Assembly: GCA_963815775.1 (NCBI GenBank)
Contig: CAWFIB010000002.1
Location: 1 to 64,000 of the forward strand
DNA length: 64,000 nucleotides
From: CAVVDY01 sp963815775
GTDB lineage: Bacteria > Acidobacteriota > Terriglobia > Terriglobales > Acidobacteriaceae
Reading direction: 5' to 3'
The translations under genes were made by a program, and so were the position numbers. Below are positions 8,869 to 17,917 of the stretch, piece after piece; position 1 is the stretch's first letter; each line of letters starts with the position of its first letter. The notes beneath the pieces were generated by a model. The model did not search any database, was not told the origin of the DNA, and saw only the letters and a program-made list of their open reading frames with translations.

Positions 8869-11800
8869 TTGAATCGAGTGCCCCACGAAGCCAACAGCCA
8901 AACCGCCTTGCAGAACAACGATCACTCCAGCGCCAGCGCCACCTGGTACAAGGACGCAATCATCTATGAGGTCCACGTCCGCGCTTTCTACGACAGCGTC
9001 ACCGACGGAATGGGCGACTTCGGTGGATTAAGCCAGAAGCTCGACTATCTTCAGGAGCTGGGAATCACTGCGGTATGGCTCCTGCCCTTCTGCCCTTCCC
9101 CGTGGCGCGATGACGGATATGACATCTCCGACTACACCGATGTCCACCCGGCTTATGGCACGCTGAAGGACTTTCAGAAGTTTCTGCGCGAGGCCCACCG
9201 TCGCGGCCTGAAGGTGATCACCGAACTGGTGCTCAACCACTCTTCCGACCAGCATGAATGGTTTCAGCGCTCAAGGCGCGCCGCCCCCGGCTCGCGCTGG
9301 CGCAACTTCTACGTATGGAGCGACACGCCGGAACTGTACAAAGACACCCGCATCATCTTCAAGGACTTCGAGAACTCCAACTGGACCTGGGACCCGGTGG
9401 CCAAGGCCTATTACTGGCATCGTTTCTATTCCCACCAGCCTGACCTCAACTGGGACAACCCCGAGGTCAAGGAAGCCATGTTCGCTGCCATGGATTTCTG
9501 GCTCGACATGGGGGTCGACGGCCTGCGCCTCGACGCCGTGCCCTACCTTTATGAACGCGAGGGCACCAACTGCGAAAACCTGGCGGAGACGCATCAGGCC
9601 TTGCGCGAGTTGCGCAAGCACGTCGATGGGAAATACCGCCACCGTATGCTGCTGGCGGAAGCCAATCAGTGGCCCGAGGACGCCGTTGCCTACTTCGGCA
9701 GCGGAGATGAATGCCACATGGCGTTCCACTTCCCCTTAATGCCGCGCCTGTTTATGTCGCTGCGCATGGAAGACCGCTACCCGGTAACGGACATCATGAG
9801 CATCACTCCGTCCATCCCGGAAAACTGCCAATGGGCGATGTTCCTGCGCAACCATGACGAGCTGACGCTGGAGATGGTCACCGATGAAGAGCGCGACTAC
9901 ATGTACCGCAGCTATGGACGCGACCGGGAAATGCGCATCAACCTGGGGATTCGCCGCCGCCTGGCGCCATTGCTGGAAAACGACCGGCGGCGCATCGAGT
10001 TGATGAATGCGCTGCTGTTCTCTCTCCCCGGCACTCCCGTGATCTATTACGGCGACGAAATCGGCATGGGCGACAACGTCTTTCTCGGCGACCGCAATGG
10101 TGTTCGCACCCCCATGCAATGGAGCTCTGACCGCAATGCCGGGTTCTCACGCGCAAATCCCCAGCGGCTCTATCTGCCGGTGAACATCGATCCCGAATAC
10201 CACTACGAAGCCGTGAATGTTGAAACCCAGCAGAACAACTCGCACTCGCTGCTGTGGTTCACCAAGCGCCTGATATCGCAACGCAAGCGCTTCCAGGCTT
10301 TCGGGCGGGGCTCCCTGGAGTTCCTCTACCCTAGCAATCGCAAGGTATTGGCGTTTGTTCGCCACTACGACGACGAGCACATTCTCGTGGTGGCCAACCT
10401 TTCCCGCTTTGCACAGTGTTGTGATCTCGACCTGTCGGAATTCAACGGCAGGGTGCCGGTCGAAGTCTTCGGTCACAGCCGGTTTCCCAACATCACCGAG
10501 CAGCCTTATCAGCTTTCCCTCGGCCCGCACGCCTACTACTGGTTCCACCTCCAGCCAAGGGAAGTTGCTGAATCCCTGGACTTCGGTACCGGGGCCGATA
10601 CGCCTCTGGTCCTGCAGGTCGACGCGATCGACAAGGTCTTCTCCGACGCGACTTTTGCCTCTCTGCGATGGATTGCGCCCCGCTTGCTGCGCAAACGCTC
10701 CTGGTTCCTGCAAAAAAAACGTACCATCACCGGGGTCAACGTGCGTCACATCCTCGCGCTACCGGGCACGACTTCCCACTTGCTTGCAGTTCATGTGGAC
10801 TACGCCGACTCCGACGGAGAAAGCTATCTGGTGCCTTTGAGCGTGGCGACCGGCGACAAAGCGGAGACCATACTGCGCGACACGCCGGAATCGGTGCTCG
10901 CCCGTCTCGAAGGACTTGGCCCCAACGTGAATGCCCTGCTATTCGGAGCAGTCGCCGATCGTGATTTCAGCGATGCTCTGCTGCGGGCCATCGTGCGGCG
11001 ACGGCATATTCGAGGCGCCGGCGGCGAGCTTGTCGGCTCCCATACCCGCGCCTTTCGCAAAGCCTGGACCTCGGTCCGCTCTAATCTGGAGCCCACCCCC
11101 AAGGCCATCGAACAACCCTTCACGGAAATCGACTACGGCGACGACTTCCTTCTCAAGCTCTATCGCAAGCTGGAAGAGGGACCCAATCCGGGCTCGGAAA
11201 TTCCTGAGTTTCTCACCGAGCAGACGAATTTCACCGCCATACCCGTGGCCTTAGGATCGCTGGAATTCCGCTGGACGGATGGCGGGGTTCGCACCACCAC
11301 GATCGGCGCTCTCAGCGGTCTGGTACGCACCGGTACGCACGGATGGGCCTACACCCTCGACCATCTCAGCCTGTTCTTCGAGCACGCACTGGCAATTGCG
11401 CAGGACGACCCCAAGCTTCGCGACCTGCCACTCCCCGACCCGCTCAATTGCAGCCATGAATCGATGCCGCCGGTGATGTCCGACCTGCTGGGCAACTACG
11501 TGGAAGTGATTCGTGGCCTGGCTCGCCGCACCGCTGAGTTGCACAAGGCGCTGGCCAGCCGGCCTGACATCCCGGCCTTTGCTCCCGAGCCCTTCACCGA
11601 GTTCTATCGCCACAGCGTGTACCACGGAATTCTGGGGCAACTGAATCGCGCCATGGATTCTTTGCGCATCAGCGCGGGCGCTCTCCAACCGGTAGCACAA
11701 CAGGAGGCTGCTCAGGTCCTGGCGCGCGCGACCGAACTTCGCACCCGGCTGCAATTGCTTCGCGATCATCGCCTCGGCGGCCTGCGTATCCGCCAACACG

Positions 11801-12252
11801 GAGACTATCAGCTCTCCAACATTATTTACGCGGACAACAACTGGATCATCACCAACTTTGAGGGCGACCCTTATCGCTCGCTCAGCGGACGGCGAATCAA
11901 GCGCTCACCCATGCGCGATATCGCCACCATGGTGCGCTCCTTCCACTATGCCTCCCACGCCGCCCTGTTTGGCGACGTTCCCGGCATTATTCCCAGCCGC
12001 GAAGGTCATCCCACCATCGAGAAGTGGGCCCGGGCCTGGTACCGCTGGGTGAGTTGCATCTTTGTGAAGGAGTATCTGCACTCCGCCTCCGAAGCCGAGT
12101 TTCTTCCTCGCGGGGAAAACGAGATTCGCATCCTGCTGAATTCTTGTCTCCTGGAGCGTGCCCTGCTGGAAATCGAGCAGGAACTTCACCATCGCCCGCA
12201 ATGGATCCGCATTCCCCTGCACGGCATTCTGGAGCACCTGGCGAAAGAGTAA
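8869..12252 (+). CDS. treS: trehalose synthase / maltokinase fusion protein
   Basis: The protein has 1127 residues. The N-terminal half is a GH13 trehalose synthase (maltose alpha-glucosyltransferase) with nucleophile D222 in GLRLDAVPYLYE, acid E264 in LLAEANQW and RNHDE at 327-331. The C-terminal part is a Pep2-type maltokinase with HGDYQLSN and ITNFEGDP. Together they convert trehalose to maltose and then to maltose-1-phosphate, the donor for GlgE. The start is a TTG at 8869, and a GTG at 8878 is possible. The gene stands alone, with no glgE or glgB nearby. Confidence 0.95.
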   Translation: MNRVPHEANSQTALQNNDHSSASATWYKDAIIYEVHVRAFYDSVTDGMGDFGGLSQKLDYLQELGITAVWLLPFCPSPWRDDGYDISDYTDVHPAYGTLKDFQKFLREAHRRGLKVITELVLNHSSDQHEWFQRSRRAAPGSRWRNFYVWSDTPELYKDTRIIFKDFENSNWTWDPVAKAYYWHRFYSHQPDLNWDNPEVKEAMFAAMDFWLDMGVDGLRLDAVPYLYEREGTNCENLAETHQALRELRKHVDGKYRHRMLLAEANQWPEDAVAYFGSGDECHMAFHFPLMPRLFMSLRMEDRYPVTDIMSITPSIPENCQWAMFLRNHDELTLEMVTDEERDYMYRSYGRDREMRINLGIRRRLAPLLENDRRRIELMNALLFSLPGTPVIYYGDEIGMGDNVFLGDRNGVRTPMQWSSDRNAGFSRANPQRLYLPVNIDPEYHYEAVNVETQQNNSHSLLWFTKRLISQRKRFQAFGRGSLEFLYPSNRKVLAFVRHYDDEHILVVANLSRFAQCCDLDLSEFNGRVPVEVFGHSRFPNITEQPYQLSLGPHAYYWFHLQPREVAESLDFGTGADTPLVLQVDAIDKVFSDATFASLRWIAPRLLRKRSWFLQKKRTITGVNVRHILALPGTTSHLLAVHVDYADSDGESYLVPLSVATGDKAETILRDTPESVLARLEGLGPNVNALLFGAVADRDFSDALLRAIVRRRHIRGAGGELVGSHTRAFRKAWTSVRSNLEPTPKAIEQPFTEIDYGDDFLLKLYRKLEEGPNPGSEIPEFLTEQTNFTAIPVALGSLEFRWTDGGVRTTTIGALSGLVRTGTHGWAYTLDHLSLFFEHALAIAQDDPKLRDLPLPDPLNCSHESMPPVMSDLLGNYVEVIRGLARRTAELHKALASRPDIPAFAPEPFTEFYRHSVYHGILGQLNRAMDSLRISAGALQPVAQQEAAQVLARATELRTRLQLLRDHRLGGLRIRQHGDYQLSNIIYADNNWIITNFEGDPYRSLSGRRIKRSPMRDIATMVRSFHYASHAALFGDVPGIIPSREGHPTIEKWARAWYRWVSCIFVKEYLHSASEAEFLPRGENEIRILLNSCLLERALLEIEQELHHRPQWIRIPLHGILEHLAKE

Positions 12253-12626
12253 GCCGGCGCTCATCCGCAATCGGCATAGGGGGGACGGTCACCCGCCCGC
12301 CCCTGCCACACCCTCGTACATGCGGGTCCGCATATGGCGGTTCGGTCGGTTGAGTTAGTGGTCGGGACACGTCGCAGATCTCCCGAGGTAAGCTCAACCG
12401 CCTTCAGCGCGCCACCGCCGGATTTACCACCAGCAGCCCTTGATGGGTATGGGCTTGGCGGTTTCTTGCCCGCTCGCCCGGAATCGGGACTGAGGGTGGA
12501 GCGATTCACACCGACCTCAGGATGGGAAGAGGACTTTCACCTCCAACCTGTTGAACATGCTCGGCACACAAAGCAATAGCGCGATCCTGGTTTGAATCGC
12601 GCTTTGCCGAAGCCAACAATCGTTCC
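12253..12626. other. intergenic region, no gene seen
   Basis: This 374-base gap lies between convergent genes. It holds a perfect short inverted repeat (ATGCGG, GT, CCGCAT near 12318) and a stretch of low coding quality. I see no ORF with a family match and no clear U-tract terminator. Confidence 0.5.
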
Positions 12627-14231
12627 TTACCGCAAGCTTCCAGTGGTGACGTTGACATCGCTCCCGATTGACTCGCCGGACACGACGAGCTCAACCCGTC
12701 GATTCTCTTGCCGTCCTGCAGAGTTGTCGTTTGAGGCGACCGGCAACGTATTGCCGAATCCAGTAGCTGTTATCGAAGCCGCCGAGACGCCTTGTTGTAC
12801 GAGGTAGTCGCGCACGGAGCCGGCACGTTCTTCAGAGAGACCCTGATTGAGCTTGTCCGTGCCAACGTTGTCTGTGTACCCTCCAACAGCAATATTGAGT
12901 CCGGGATACGAAACTAAGATCCCGGCGACCTTGGAGAGTTTTTCACGGGCACCCGACTTCAATGTGTATTTACCGGTGTCAAACAAGACATCCGACATGC
13001 TGATAATCAGCCCACGTGCGGTGTCGCGCGTTTGCAGGATAGCGTTCAATTGCAAAGACAACCGGGCGCGCATAGCGGCTTTGTCGTTTTCGGCGACCTG
13101 CAGCTGCTGCTGGGCTTGGGTTGCCGCCAGGCGAGCCTGCTCCGTATCGGCCTGCGCCGCAGCCACTTGATTGGCTGAATTGGCTTGGCTGCGTTCCATG
13201 TCTGACTTCGCGTTGGCAGCGTCTGACTGTGCAAGTTCCTTCTGCCGGGTTGCGTCGTCAACTGCCTGAGCGGATGCCTGCAGTTGGTTTGACTGATGCT
13301 CCGCAATCCGCTTCTTCACTGTAATCTCGCGCGCGTCTTCCGCCGTCTGTACCGTTTCGCGAGACACGGCGATCAGCTGCTTCTTGTCAATGTGATGACT
13401 GGTAGCATATCCGTCCGCCTGGTTCATGAGGCTCGCGGCATGCTGGTAGCTGGAGCTGGCGTAGGTCTCTGCTCCAACGGATTGTGCGATGCGTAGCGCG
13501 TTTCTCGCTTCGAAGAATTCTAATGGCAGCTTGGCGTTAAGTACGACCGGATCAAACTGGAAGCCGGTGGGAACATACCCACCCCGTTCAAGAAGGTCGT
13601 ATTTGGTACTCATGGCCTCGATTGTTCCCTTAGTGTCATCGCGAACGACGTTTTCAAGCACTACGACGTTGCTGGGCTGGCGAACGGCATAATACGGCTC
13701 GGCCGTAACAATCAGCGCGAATGCCTGCAGGTCAGTAGTGACATCCAGCTTACTGCGGTCGTTGTCTCCTACCAGTACTTCCCCGAGGTTTACGGCACGG
13801 CCTTCAGGACTAATCGCCCACATTACGTAGGTCAGATATTCATTGCCAAAGCTCGTCGGTCTTGCCAGGTTACCGAATTCGACTTCAATTTCGATGTAAC
13901 CTTTTTTGCTTTCCACCTTAGCTTCGCCGTTGGCCGACGGCATCAGGTCGGTTCCAGCGAAATTCAACTTCGTCGCCCCGCCGCGATGGCGATAATTGAC
14001 CGCTTGCACCGTCCGGCTAACTACGTTCACTCGGAAGGTCGTGATCTTGGTGGTCGTGGTTTGAATGCCTTGGTTTGCTGGCTGGGTGGAAGAGGTGGTT
14101 GTCGTTTGAATAACTTGTGTGGTCGGCTCGGCTCCGGCGGCGGATGAGTGGGTTTGGGGCGGCGGCGGCATCGCCAGCGCCGAGATACCCAATATCATGA
14201 CGCATGGCAGGGACATTGTCGTTATTTTCAT
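12627..14231 (-). CDS. OmpA-family outer-membrane/peptidoglycan protein
   Basis: The protein has about 534 residues. A signal peptide (to about residue 22) is followed by a Thr/Gln-rich linker, a beta-rich domain, an Ala/Gln-rich coiled coil (about 290-390) and a C-terminal OmpA domain. The last shows VLFDTGKYTLKSGAREKL, GYTDNVG and ENRRVELVV. That domain binds peptidoglycan. The start at 14231 (ATG) is preceded at good spacing by AAGGAG; a GTG two codons earlier is too close to that site. It probably tethers the envelope to the wall and heads the stress island. Confidence 0.92.
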   Translation of the reverse strand: MKITTMSLPCVMILGISALAMPPPPQTHSSAAGAEPTTQVIQTTTTSSTQPANQGIQTTTTKITTFRVNVVSRTVQAVNYRHRGGATKLNFAGTDLMPSANGEAKVESKKGYIEIEVEFGNLARPTSFGNEYLTYVMWAISPEGRAVNLGEVLVGDNDRSKLDVTTDLQAFALIVTAEPYYAVRQPSNVVVLENVVRDDTKGTIEAMSTKYDLLERGGYVPTGFQFDPVVLNAKLPLEFFEARNALRIAQSVGAETYASSSYQHAASLMNQADGYATSHHIDKKQLIAVSRETVQTAEDAREITVKKRIAEHQSNQLQASAQAVDDATRQKELAQSDAANAKSDMERSQANSANQVAAAQADTEQARLAATQAQQQLQVAENDKAAMRARLSLQLNAILQTRDTARGLIISMSDVLFDTGKYTLKSGAREKLSKVAGILVSYPGLNIAVGGYTDNVGTDKLNQGLSEERAGSVRDYLVQQGVSAASITATGFGNTLPVASNDNSAGRQENRRVELVVSGESIGSDVNVTTGSLR

Positions 14232-14403
14232 TATCACTCTCCTTCAAGAATGCTTGCAGCTACCATCTTGAAGGTTAACGGTGCCTGAGACTGAGCATAT
14301 TTGACCGCTCCAGACGCCAACTCGCCCGGACTCGCTTACACGGGAAGCATCAGCGGGTACAATAGTTCGTCACTCAGTCTCGCGCTGAGCAGGAAAGGAC
14401 GAC

Positions 14404-14754
14404 ATGGATCTTCAAAGCGTAATAGCACAACTCAGACAGGAAGTTAGCCGTATCGAGCAGGCAATTGCGGCTCTTGTGGGACTGGGCCAAACCAAACCTC
14501 GGCGCGGGCGTCCACCCAGGACGAGCTCCGCCGTAGGATCAGCCCGACGAGGACGCCGCAAGATGAGCGCGTCAGCCAGGGCCAAGATTGCAGCGGCTCA
14601 ACGGGCAAGGTGGGCAAAGCAGAAGGGTCAAGCTGAGCCAAAGAACCCTGGTACGGCTCAGAACCAGAGTGGAAGGAAGCCTATGAGTCCTGCCGCTCGC
14701 AAGAGGTTGTCAGCCTTGATGAAGGCTCGGTGGGCGGCGAGGAAGAAGGAATGA
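14404..14754 (+). CDS. basic DNA-binding-like protein with AT-hook and paired motif
   Basis: This 116-residue Lys/Arg/Ala-rich protein has a short N-terminal coiled coil (residues 1-28), an AT-hook-like PRRGRPPR (about 33-40) and two copies of a motif. These are KMSASARAKIAAAQRARWAK (about 52-71) and PMSPAARKRLSALMKARWAA (about 93-112). An AGGA site lies before the ATG. AT hooks bind minor grooves of AT-rich DNA, so a nucleoid or regulatory role is plausible. This is inference, with no named family beyond a resemblance to small acidobacterial proteins. Confidence 0.75.
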   Translation: MDLQSVIAQLRQEVSRIEQAIAALVGLGQTKPRRGRPPRTSSAVGSARRGRRKMSASARAKIAAAQRARWAKQKGQAEPKNPGTAQNQSGRKPMSPAARKRLSALMKARWAARKKE

Positions 14755-15033
14755 AAAGTAAAACTGGCATTATCAATCTTGCTATCCTCGATACCCATGG
14801 TCGAAATAGCAAATATGGCAATGCCTGGGAAGAGGCAATAGTGCGTCCGGGCCCGTGTAGTGCGGATGGCACCGCGAAGCGCCTGCGATCGCGTTGCCTG
14901 CTCCGCCATCGGAAGTTGCTCCTCGGAGGCAACGCAGGCGCGACGTAGCAATGCGAGATCTTTAGTTAGACATCCAGCAAAGAGGGCCCAGCGCACTGGC
15001 CCCTTCTCTGCCTTACTCCGTCTGCGTAAGAAG

Positions 15034-15303
15034 CTACCTTCGCTTCGCCATCCAGCCGATCAATATTCCGACGGCGATACCTATCGCCAACGTCACTCCA
15101 ACCGTTTCAACCGGATGTCGCTGCAGGCGCTCTTTTGTATCATCAAGAAGCTCTTCGGCTGCATCGCCGCCTTGTTTTGCTGCACGCCTCGCAGCGATTA
15201 CGCCATCTTCAAACGCATCTGCAACGGCAGATACCGCCCGAGAAGTCTTGCGCGCCGTGTCAGCAATTTGCTCGCCCGTCCGTTCCAGTACTGATTGCGC
15301 CAT
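15034..15303 (-). CDS. DUF883 (YqjD/ElaB-like) inner-membrane protein
   Basis: The 89-residue protein has an amphipathic helical N-terminus (ADTARKTSRAVSAVADAFED), a charged helix and a C-terminal membrane anchor (GVTLAIGIAVGILIGWMAKRR). This is the DUF883/YqjD layout. E. coli YqjD tethers stationary-phase ribosomes to the membrane, which fits the stress setting but is not shown here. It follows a frameshifted CsbD gene by about 40 bases on the same strand and probably shares its transcript. Confidence 0.85.
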   Translation of the reverse strand: MAQSVLERTGEQIADTARKTSRAVSAVADAFEDGVIAARRAAKQGGDAAEELLDDTKERLQRHPVETVGVTLAIGIAVGILIGWMAKRR

Positions 15304-15340
15304 TGTTGCCTCTCCTTGTCTCCGGCTTCGTTGAAAGGGA

Positions 15341-15522
15341 CTATCCTCCGACTGCCTTTTCTACTTTGCCGACCCAGCCTTGAATCTTGCCGGCATTCTT
15401 TTCAGCTCTGCCCTCGGCTTCCAGATCAGGTCCTTCGTAAGCTTGCCGACCTTCTCCTTGATGTTTCCTTTGACTTCATGGAGCTTGCCTGTTGTCTTGT
15501 CTTCCGCGCTTAGTTTCATCAT
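15341..15522 (-). pseudogene. CsbD-family gene with a one-base frameshift
   Basis: The first half reads as a normal CsbD protein (MKLSAEDKTTGKLHEVKGNI, then KEKVGKLTKD). It then leaves frame into LIWKPRAELK and stops at 15361. In the next frame the family ending is intact: PDLEAEGRAEKNAGKIQGW, then VGKVEKAVGG, stopping at 15341. One missing base near 15430, probably a C of a GACCCT, explains it. The start is an ATG near 15522 after ACGAGAAAG. It may be a decayed gene or a sequencing error. CsbD proteins are small general-stress proteins of unknown mechanism. Confidence 0.8.
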
Positions 15523-15587
15523 TACTTTCTCGTCTGGTCCATAGCAGCTCTCCATCGATAAATATGACTTTGTTGAGATCCCGGGTG

Positions 15588-16157
15588 CTATGCCACCTTC
15601 TTATCGCCAGGTGCTTGCACCTGCATAAGGTCGTCGAACAGAGAGCGATAGTGAATCATCGCAGTTCGTAGGTCTTCTGTGCTGGCTTCGCCCAGCCGCA
15701 ATGCGATATCGTGCGCCGACCGATAGTTCTCCACCACTCGGGGATGGTCGACAGACATATCTGCCGCACGCTGGTCAAAATCAGCGACGGGATAGCCGCG
15801 CGTTTGCATCAGCGAACAGACCAGCTCATCGGCCTCAGTCACTGCACCCTTTGGATAATCGACAAAGCGGGATTGCACCGCCTGCCACTGTGCCAGATAG
15901 CGCTCGCGTTCCGCTGGCTCGAGATCGCGAATCTTCAGCAGTTCAACCCGCGTTTCTCGGTCCGCCAGCTTGGCTTCGGCTTTCCGCTCGGACCCATGGG
16001 TCCGAACAGCCAAGTCGTACTCGGGCCCAAACCGGTCGCGCAGCTCTGTCGTGTTCCTGTTGCGTTTACGTATGTACAGTGCAACGGCGATGACGATTAC
16101 CAGTACCACTGCCACCACGAGAACGATCAGTTTAGGATCCATCAGATTGAGGTTCAT
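15588..16157 (-). CDS. membrane-anchored hypothetical stress-island protein
   Basis: The protein has about 189 residues. An N-terminal membrane helix (LIVLVVAVVLVIVIAVALYI) is followed by a cytoplasmic helical domain with RNTTELRDRFGPEYDLAV, RETRVELLKIRDLEPAER and WQAVQSRFVDYP. I recognise it as a conserved but unnamed family. The ATG at 16157 has a good AAGGAG site, whereas the longest frame (16208) has none. A motif II promoter candidate lies at 16200-16240, giving a leader of about 35 bases. Downstream CsbD and DUF883 genes may be co-transcribed. Confidence 0.8.
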   Translation of the reverse strand: MNLNLMDPKLIVLVVAVVLVIVIAVALYIRKRNRNTTELRDRFGPEYDLAVRTHGSERKAEAKLADRETRVELLKIRDLEPAERERYLAQWQAVQSRFVDYPKGAVTEADELVCSLMQTRGYPVADFDQRAADMSVDHPRVVENYRSAHDIALRLGEASTEDLRTAMIHYRSLFDDLMQVQAPGDKKVA

Positions 16158-16199
16158 TGGGAACTCCTTTACGTCTTGGCAGGTTTTCCGGCCTAAACA

Positions 16200-16240
16200 A
16201 GTATCCACCGATCAGGCGGCTGAAAGCTGGTCAGAATTGC
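16200..16240 (-). promoter_or_regulatory. motif II promoter candidate
   Basis: On the minus strand GCAATTCTGACCAGCT is followed, 23 bases after TGACC, by a -10-like GATACT, about 35 bases before the ATG at 16157. The same core and spacing recur at 20167, 25243 and 45335. If GATACT is the -10, the motif sits near -41, where class II activators bind. Confidence 0.5.
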
Positions 16241-16415
16241 TCGACTGACTGCAAGCCTGGAATCGGGACAGGAAGCAGAGATCTGTCAGGCGTTGGTTAT
16301 CATTCTGACTTGAAGGCGGCGCGACACGATGCCGGACGTGGGGCGCCGTCTTTTGTGTCGAGCGAATTATTTTGTAGTGCTGCCGTGTTCTGGCACCTTC
16401 GGTGTCCGATGTAGG

Positions 16416-16628
16416 CTATGCAGTTTTGATTGCTGCCAGCTTCCCTCTCAACTTTGCGACGGTTTCTTTCGCGTGGCCTATCTGCTGCTGAACTTTGCCC
16501 GCTCTCTTTTCGGCTTTGCCTTCGGCCTTCAAGTCGCGGTTACTCGTAGCTCTTCCCACCTCTTCCTTAATGGTTCCCTTCACTTCGTGGAAGCTACCCT
16601 TAATCCTGTCTTTCGTGCTGGTTTTCAT
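16416..16628 (-). CDS. CsbD-family stress protein
   Basis: The 70-residue protein is an intact CsbD protein: STKDRIKGSFHEVKGTIKEE, then DLKAEGKAEKRAGKVQQQIG and a helical end. The family is small, helical and strongly induced by general stress (sigma-B in Bacillus, RpoS in E. coli YjbJ), with no known biochemical role. A GAGGAGAAAT site precedes the ATG. It is one of four CsbD-type genes in the window, and it is well separated from its neighbours. Confidence 0.92.
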   Translation of the reverse strand: MKTSTKDRIKGSFHEVKGTIKEEVGRATSNRDLKAEGKAEKRAGKVQQQIGHAKETVAKLRGKLAAIKTA

Positions 16629-16736
16629 ATTTCTCCTCGATTCTCGTGAAGTGAGGATCGCTTTCTAGGGCGCGCAGACCTGCGAGACTATCGGTAGCCT
16701 GGGCCCGGTTATCTTGATCAGGGGAGGTTGTTCATT

Positions 16737-16818
16737 CGAGTCTCTCGGAGACCCTGCACTTGTTGTAAGCTCGCGACCCTCCAGCGGTCTGAGCAGTATT
16801 GACCATGTCTGGAAAGGG
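16737..16818 (+). repeat. diverged ~80-base intergenic repeat, copy 1
   Basis: This segment (landmark GCGGTCTGAGCAGTATTGAC) matches 27229-27310 at roughly 80% by eye, in the same orientation. Neither copy encodes a convincing protein. It may be a structured RNA or the relic of a regulatory element. Confidence 0.5.
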
Positions 16819-16893
16819 ACGCAGCTTCATCCCGAAATGGGCCAGCTCACACGCAGATGCTGGGCCCGGCGTCAAGGCCTGCCCGCACCTGGC

Positions 16894-17109
16894 TTACAAG
16901 GCTCCTGGATGTGTCACGAGCCTTGCACGCCGGCGGCTAGGACGTGCCAGCCCGGACCCGGCACTTCCTCTTAGGGAGAAACCAGATGGGTCTTCAGATG
17001 TGGCCGTACGGGCGGACTGTGCGATGCGAGGTTTCGCCATCTGTTCCTTGATATCGCGCAGGGTAGCTGCCTCTGCTTCTTTGTCTTTTCTTGAGTTCTT
17101 GTTAGACAT
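16894..17109 (-). CDS. possible small hypothetical protein
   Basis: The frame from the ATG at 17109 gives about 71 residues with a Lys/Glu/Ala-rich first half (KDKEAEAATLRDIKEQMAK) and an Arg-rich end. The first half looks protein-like and the second half less so. A TTAATTAGGC stretch just upstream is shared with the region before the CsbD gene at 43643. No family is recognised and there is no strong ribosome site, so this call is weak. Confidence 0.3.
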   Translation of the reverse strand: MSNKNSRKDKEAEAATLRDIKEQMAKPRIAQSARTATSEDPSGFSLRGSAGSGLARPSRRRARLVTHPGAL

Positions 17110-17237
17110 GATCGATGATGGCACTTTGCCTAATTAAGGAATGGTCAATGCAGTACATGCTGGATGAACACTTCTGGGTAGGGCTACCCCCGGCAGAAAC
17201 GCTCTCGTGGGATTTTACGGCTCTCGCGTGGAAGCGT

Positions 17238-17495
17238 TTAGCAAAGATCGATCAGCAGCAACTCGCCTGCGAGCTGGGTCCGTTTCCCACGCAGATGCTC
17301 CAAGCGCTGGTGGTTCTTGAGGTCTAAAGCTCCAAATGTGCCGGATAGCAGAAAGAGTTCGCCTTCGATTGCTCGCATCTGCTCCAAAATGGAGATGCCC
17401 CGCTCCTCACAATTGGCTAACTGCACGAAAAACCCTCGCGACGCTGGACGGGCGCTTCGCCCGGAGGCGGATAACATGCGGTGCGCCACCCTCAC
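17238..17495 (-). CDS. possible hypothetical protein, coupled to the gene at 17492
   Basis: The frame gives 85 residues with a helical middle (CEERGISILEQMRAIEGELF). Its start overlaps the stop of the gene at 17492 by four bases, a common operon arrangement that supports it. No domain is recognised. An overlapping plus-strand frame at 17115 is less convincing. Confidence 0.4.
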   Translation of the reverse strand: MRVAHRMLSASGRSARPASRGFFVQLANCEERGISILEQMRAIEGELFLLSGTFGALDLKNHQRLEHLRGKRTQLAGELLLIDLC

Positions 17496-17749
17496 GACCC
17501 GCCAGCGCTTCCATTTTCTTCCGCAGGAACGGGCATGTGAGTCCGGGCGATAACGCGATCGACTATTTGTTCAGCGCAATCGTGGTACAAGGTGTGTATC
17601 GTGCTGCGCCAGCCGGCAAAGTTGCCCCGCAGGAACTCGGTTTTGGGCCCAATGGGTTTGCCCCGGCACTCGGCATGAAAGGCCTCTGACAACAGTACGC
17701 CCTGCTCGACCAGGCGATCAATTGTTTCTTGGTTTCCTATGAGGCGCAT
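17492..17749 (-). CDS. hypothetical small soluble protein
   Basis: The protein has about 85 residues from the ATG at 17749, which has AAAGGA upstream at good spacing. The sequence (MRLIGNQETIDRLVEQGVLL, then PKTEFLRGNFAGWRSTIHTL) looks like a folded alpha/beta protein. No family is recognised. It is the first gene of a probable pair with the frame at 17238. Confidence 0.55.
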   Translation of the reverse strand: MRLIGNQETIDRLVEQGVLLSEAFHAECRGKPIGPKTEFLRGNFAGWRSTIHTLYHDCAEQIVDRVIARTHMPVPAEENGSAGGS

Positions 17750-17917
17750 GGGAACCGTCCTTTGGGCAATCGATGTCATACATGGATCGATTACGCCATT
17801 ACAGCACGGCCCGGAGAAGCGAGAGTGCTTGCCGTTGACACCAGCTTCTATACGTTACCGTTTCGTAGTTGTGGGAAGGCAGCATGAGCCGCCTTCCCGT
17901 TTGACATGTTGCCAGTG

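Noticed and set aside
12253..12626. Possible group II intron or IS remnant near CATGCGGGTCCGCATATGGC
   Set aside because: Only a short hairpin is visible; no domain V pattern, reverse transcriptase or terminal repeats.
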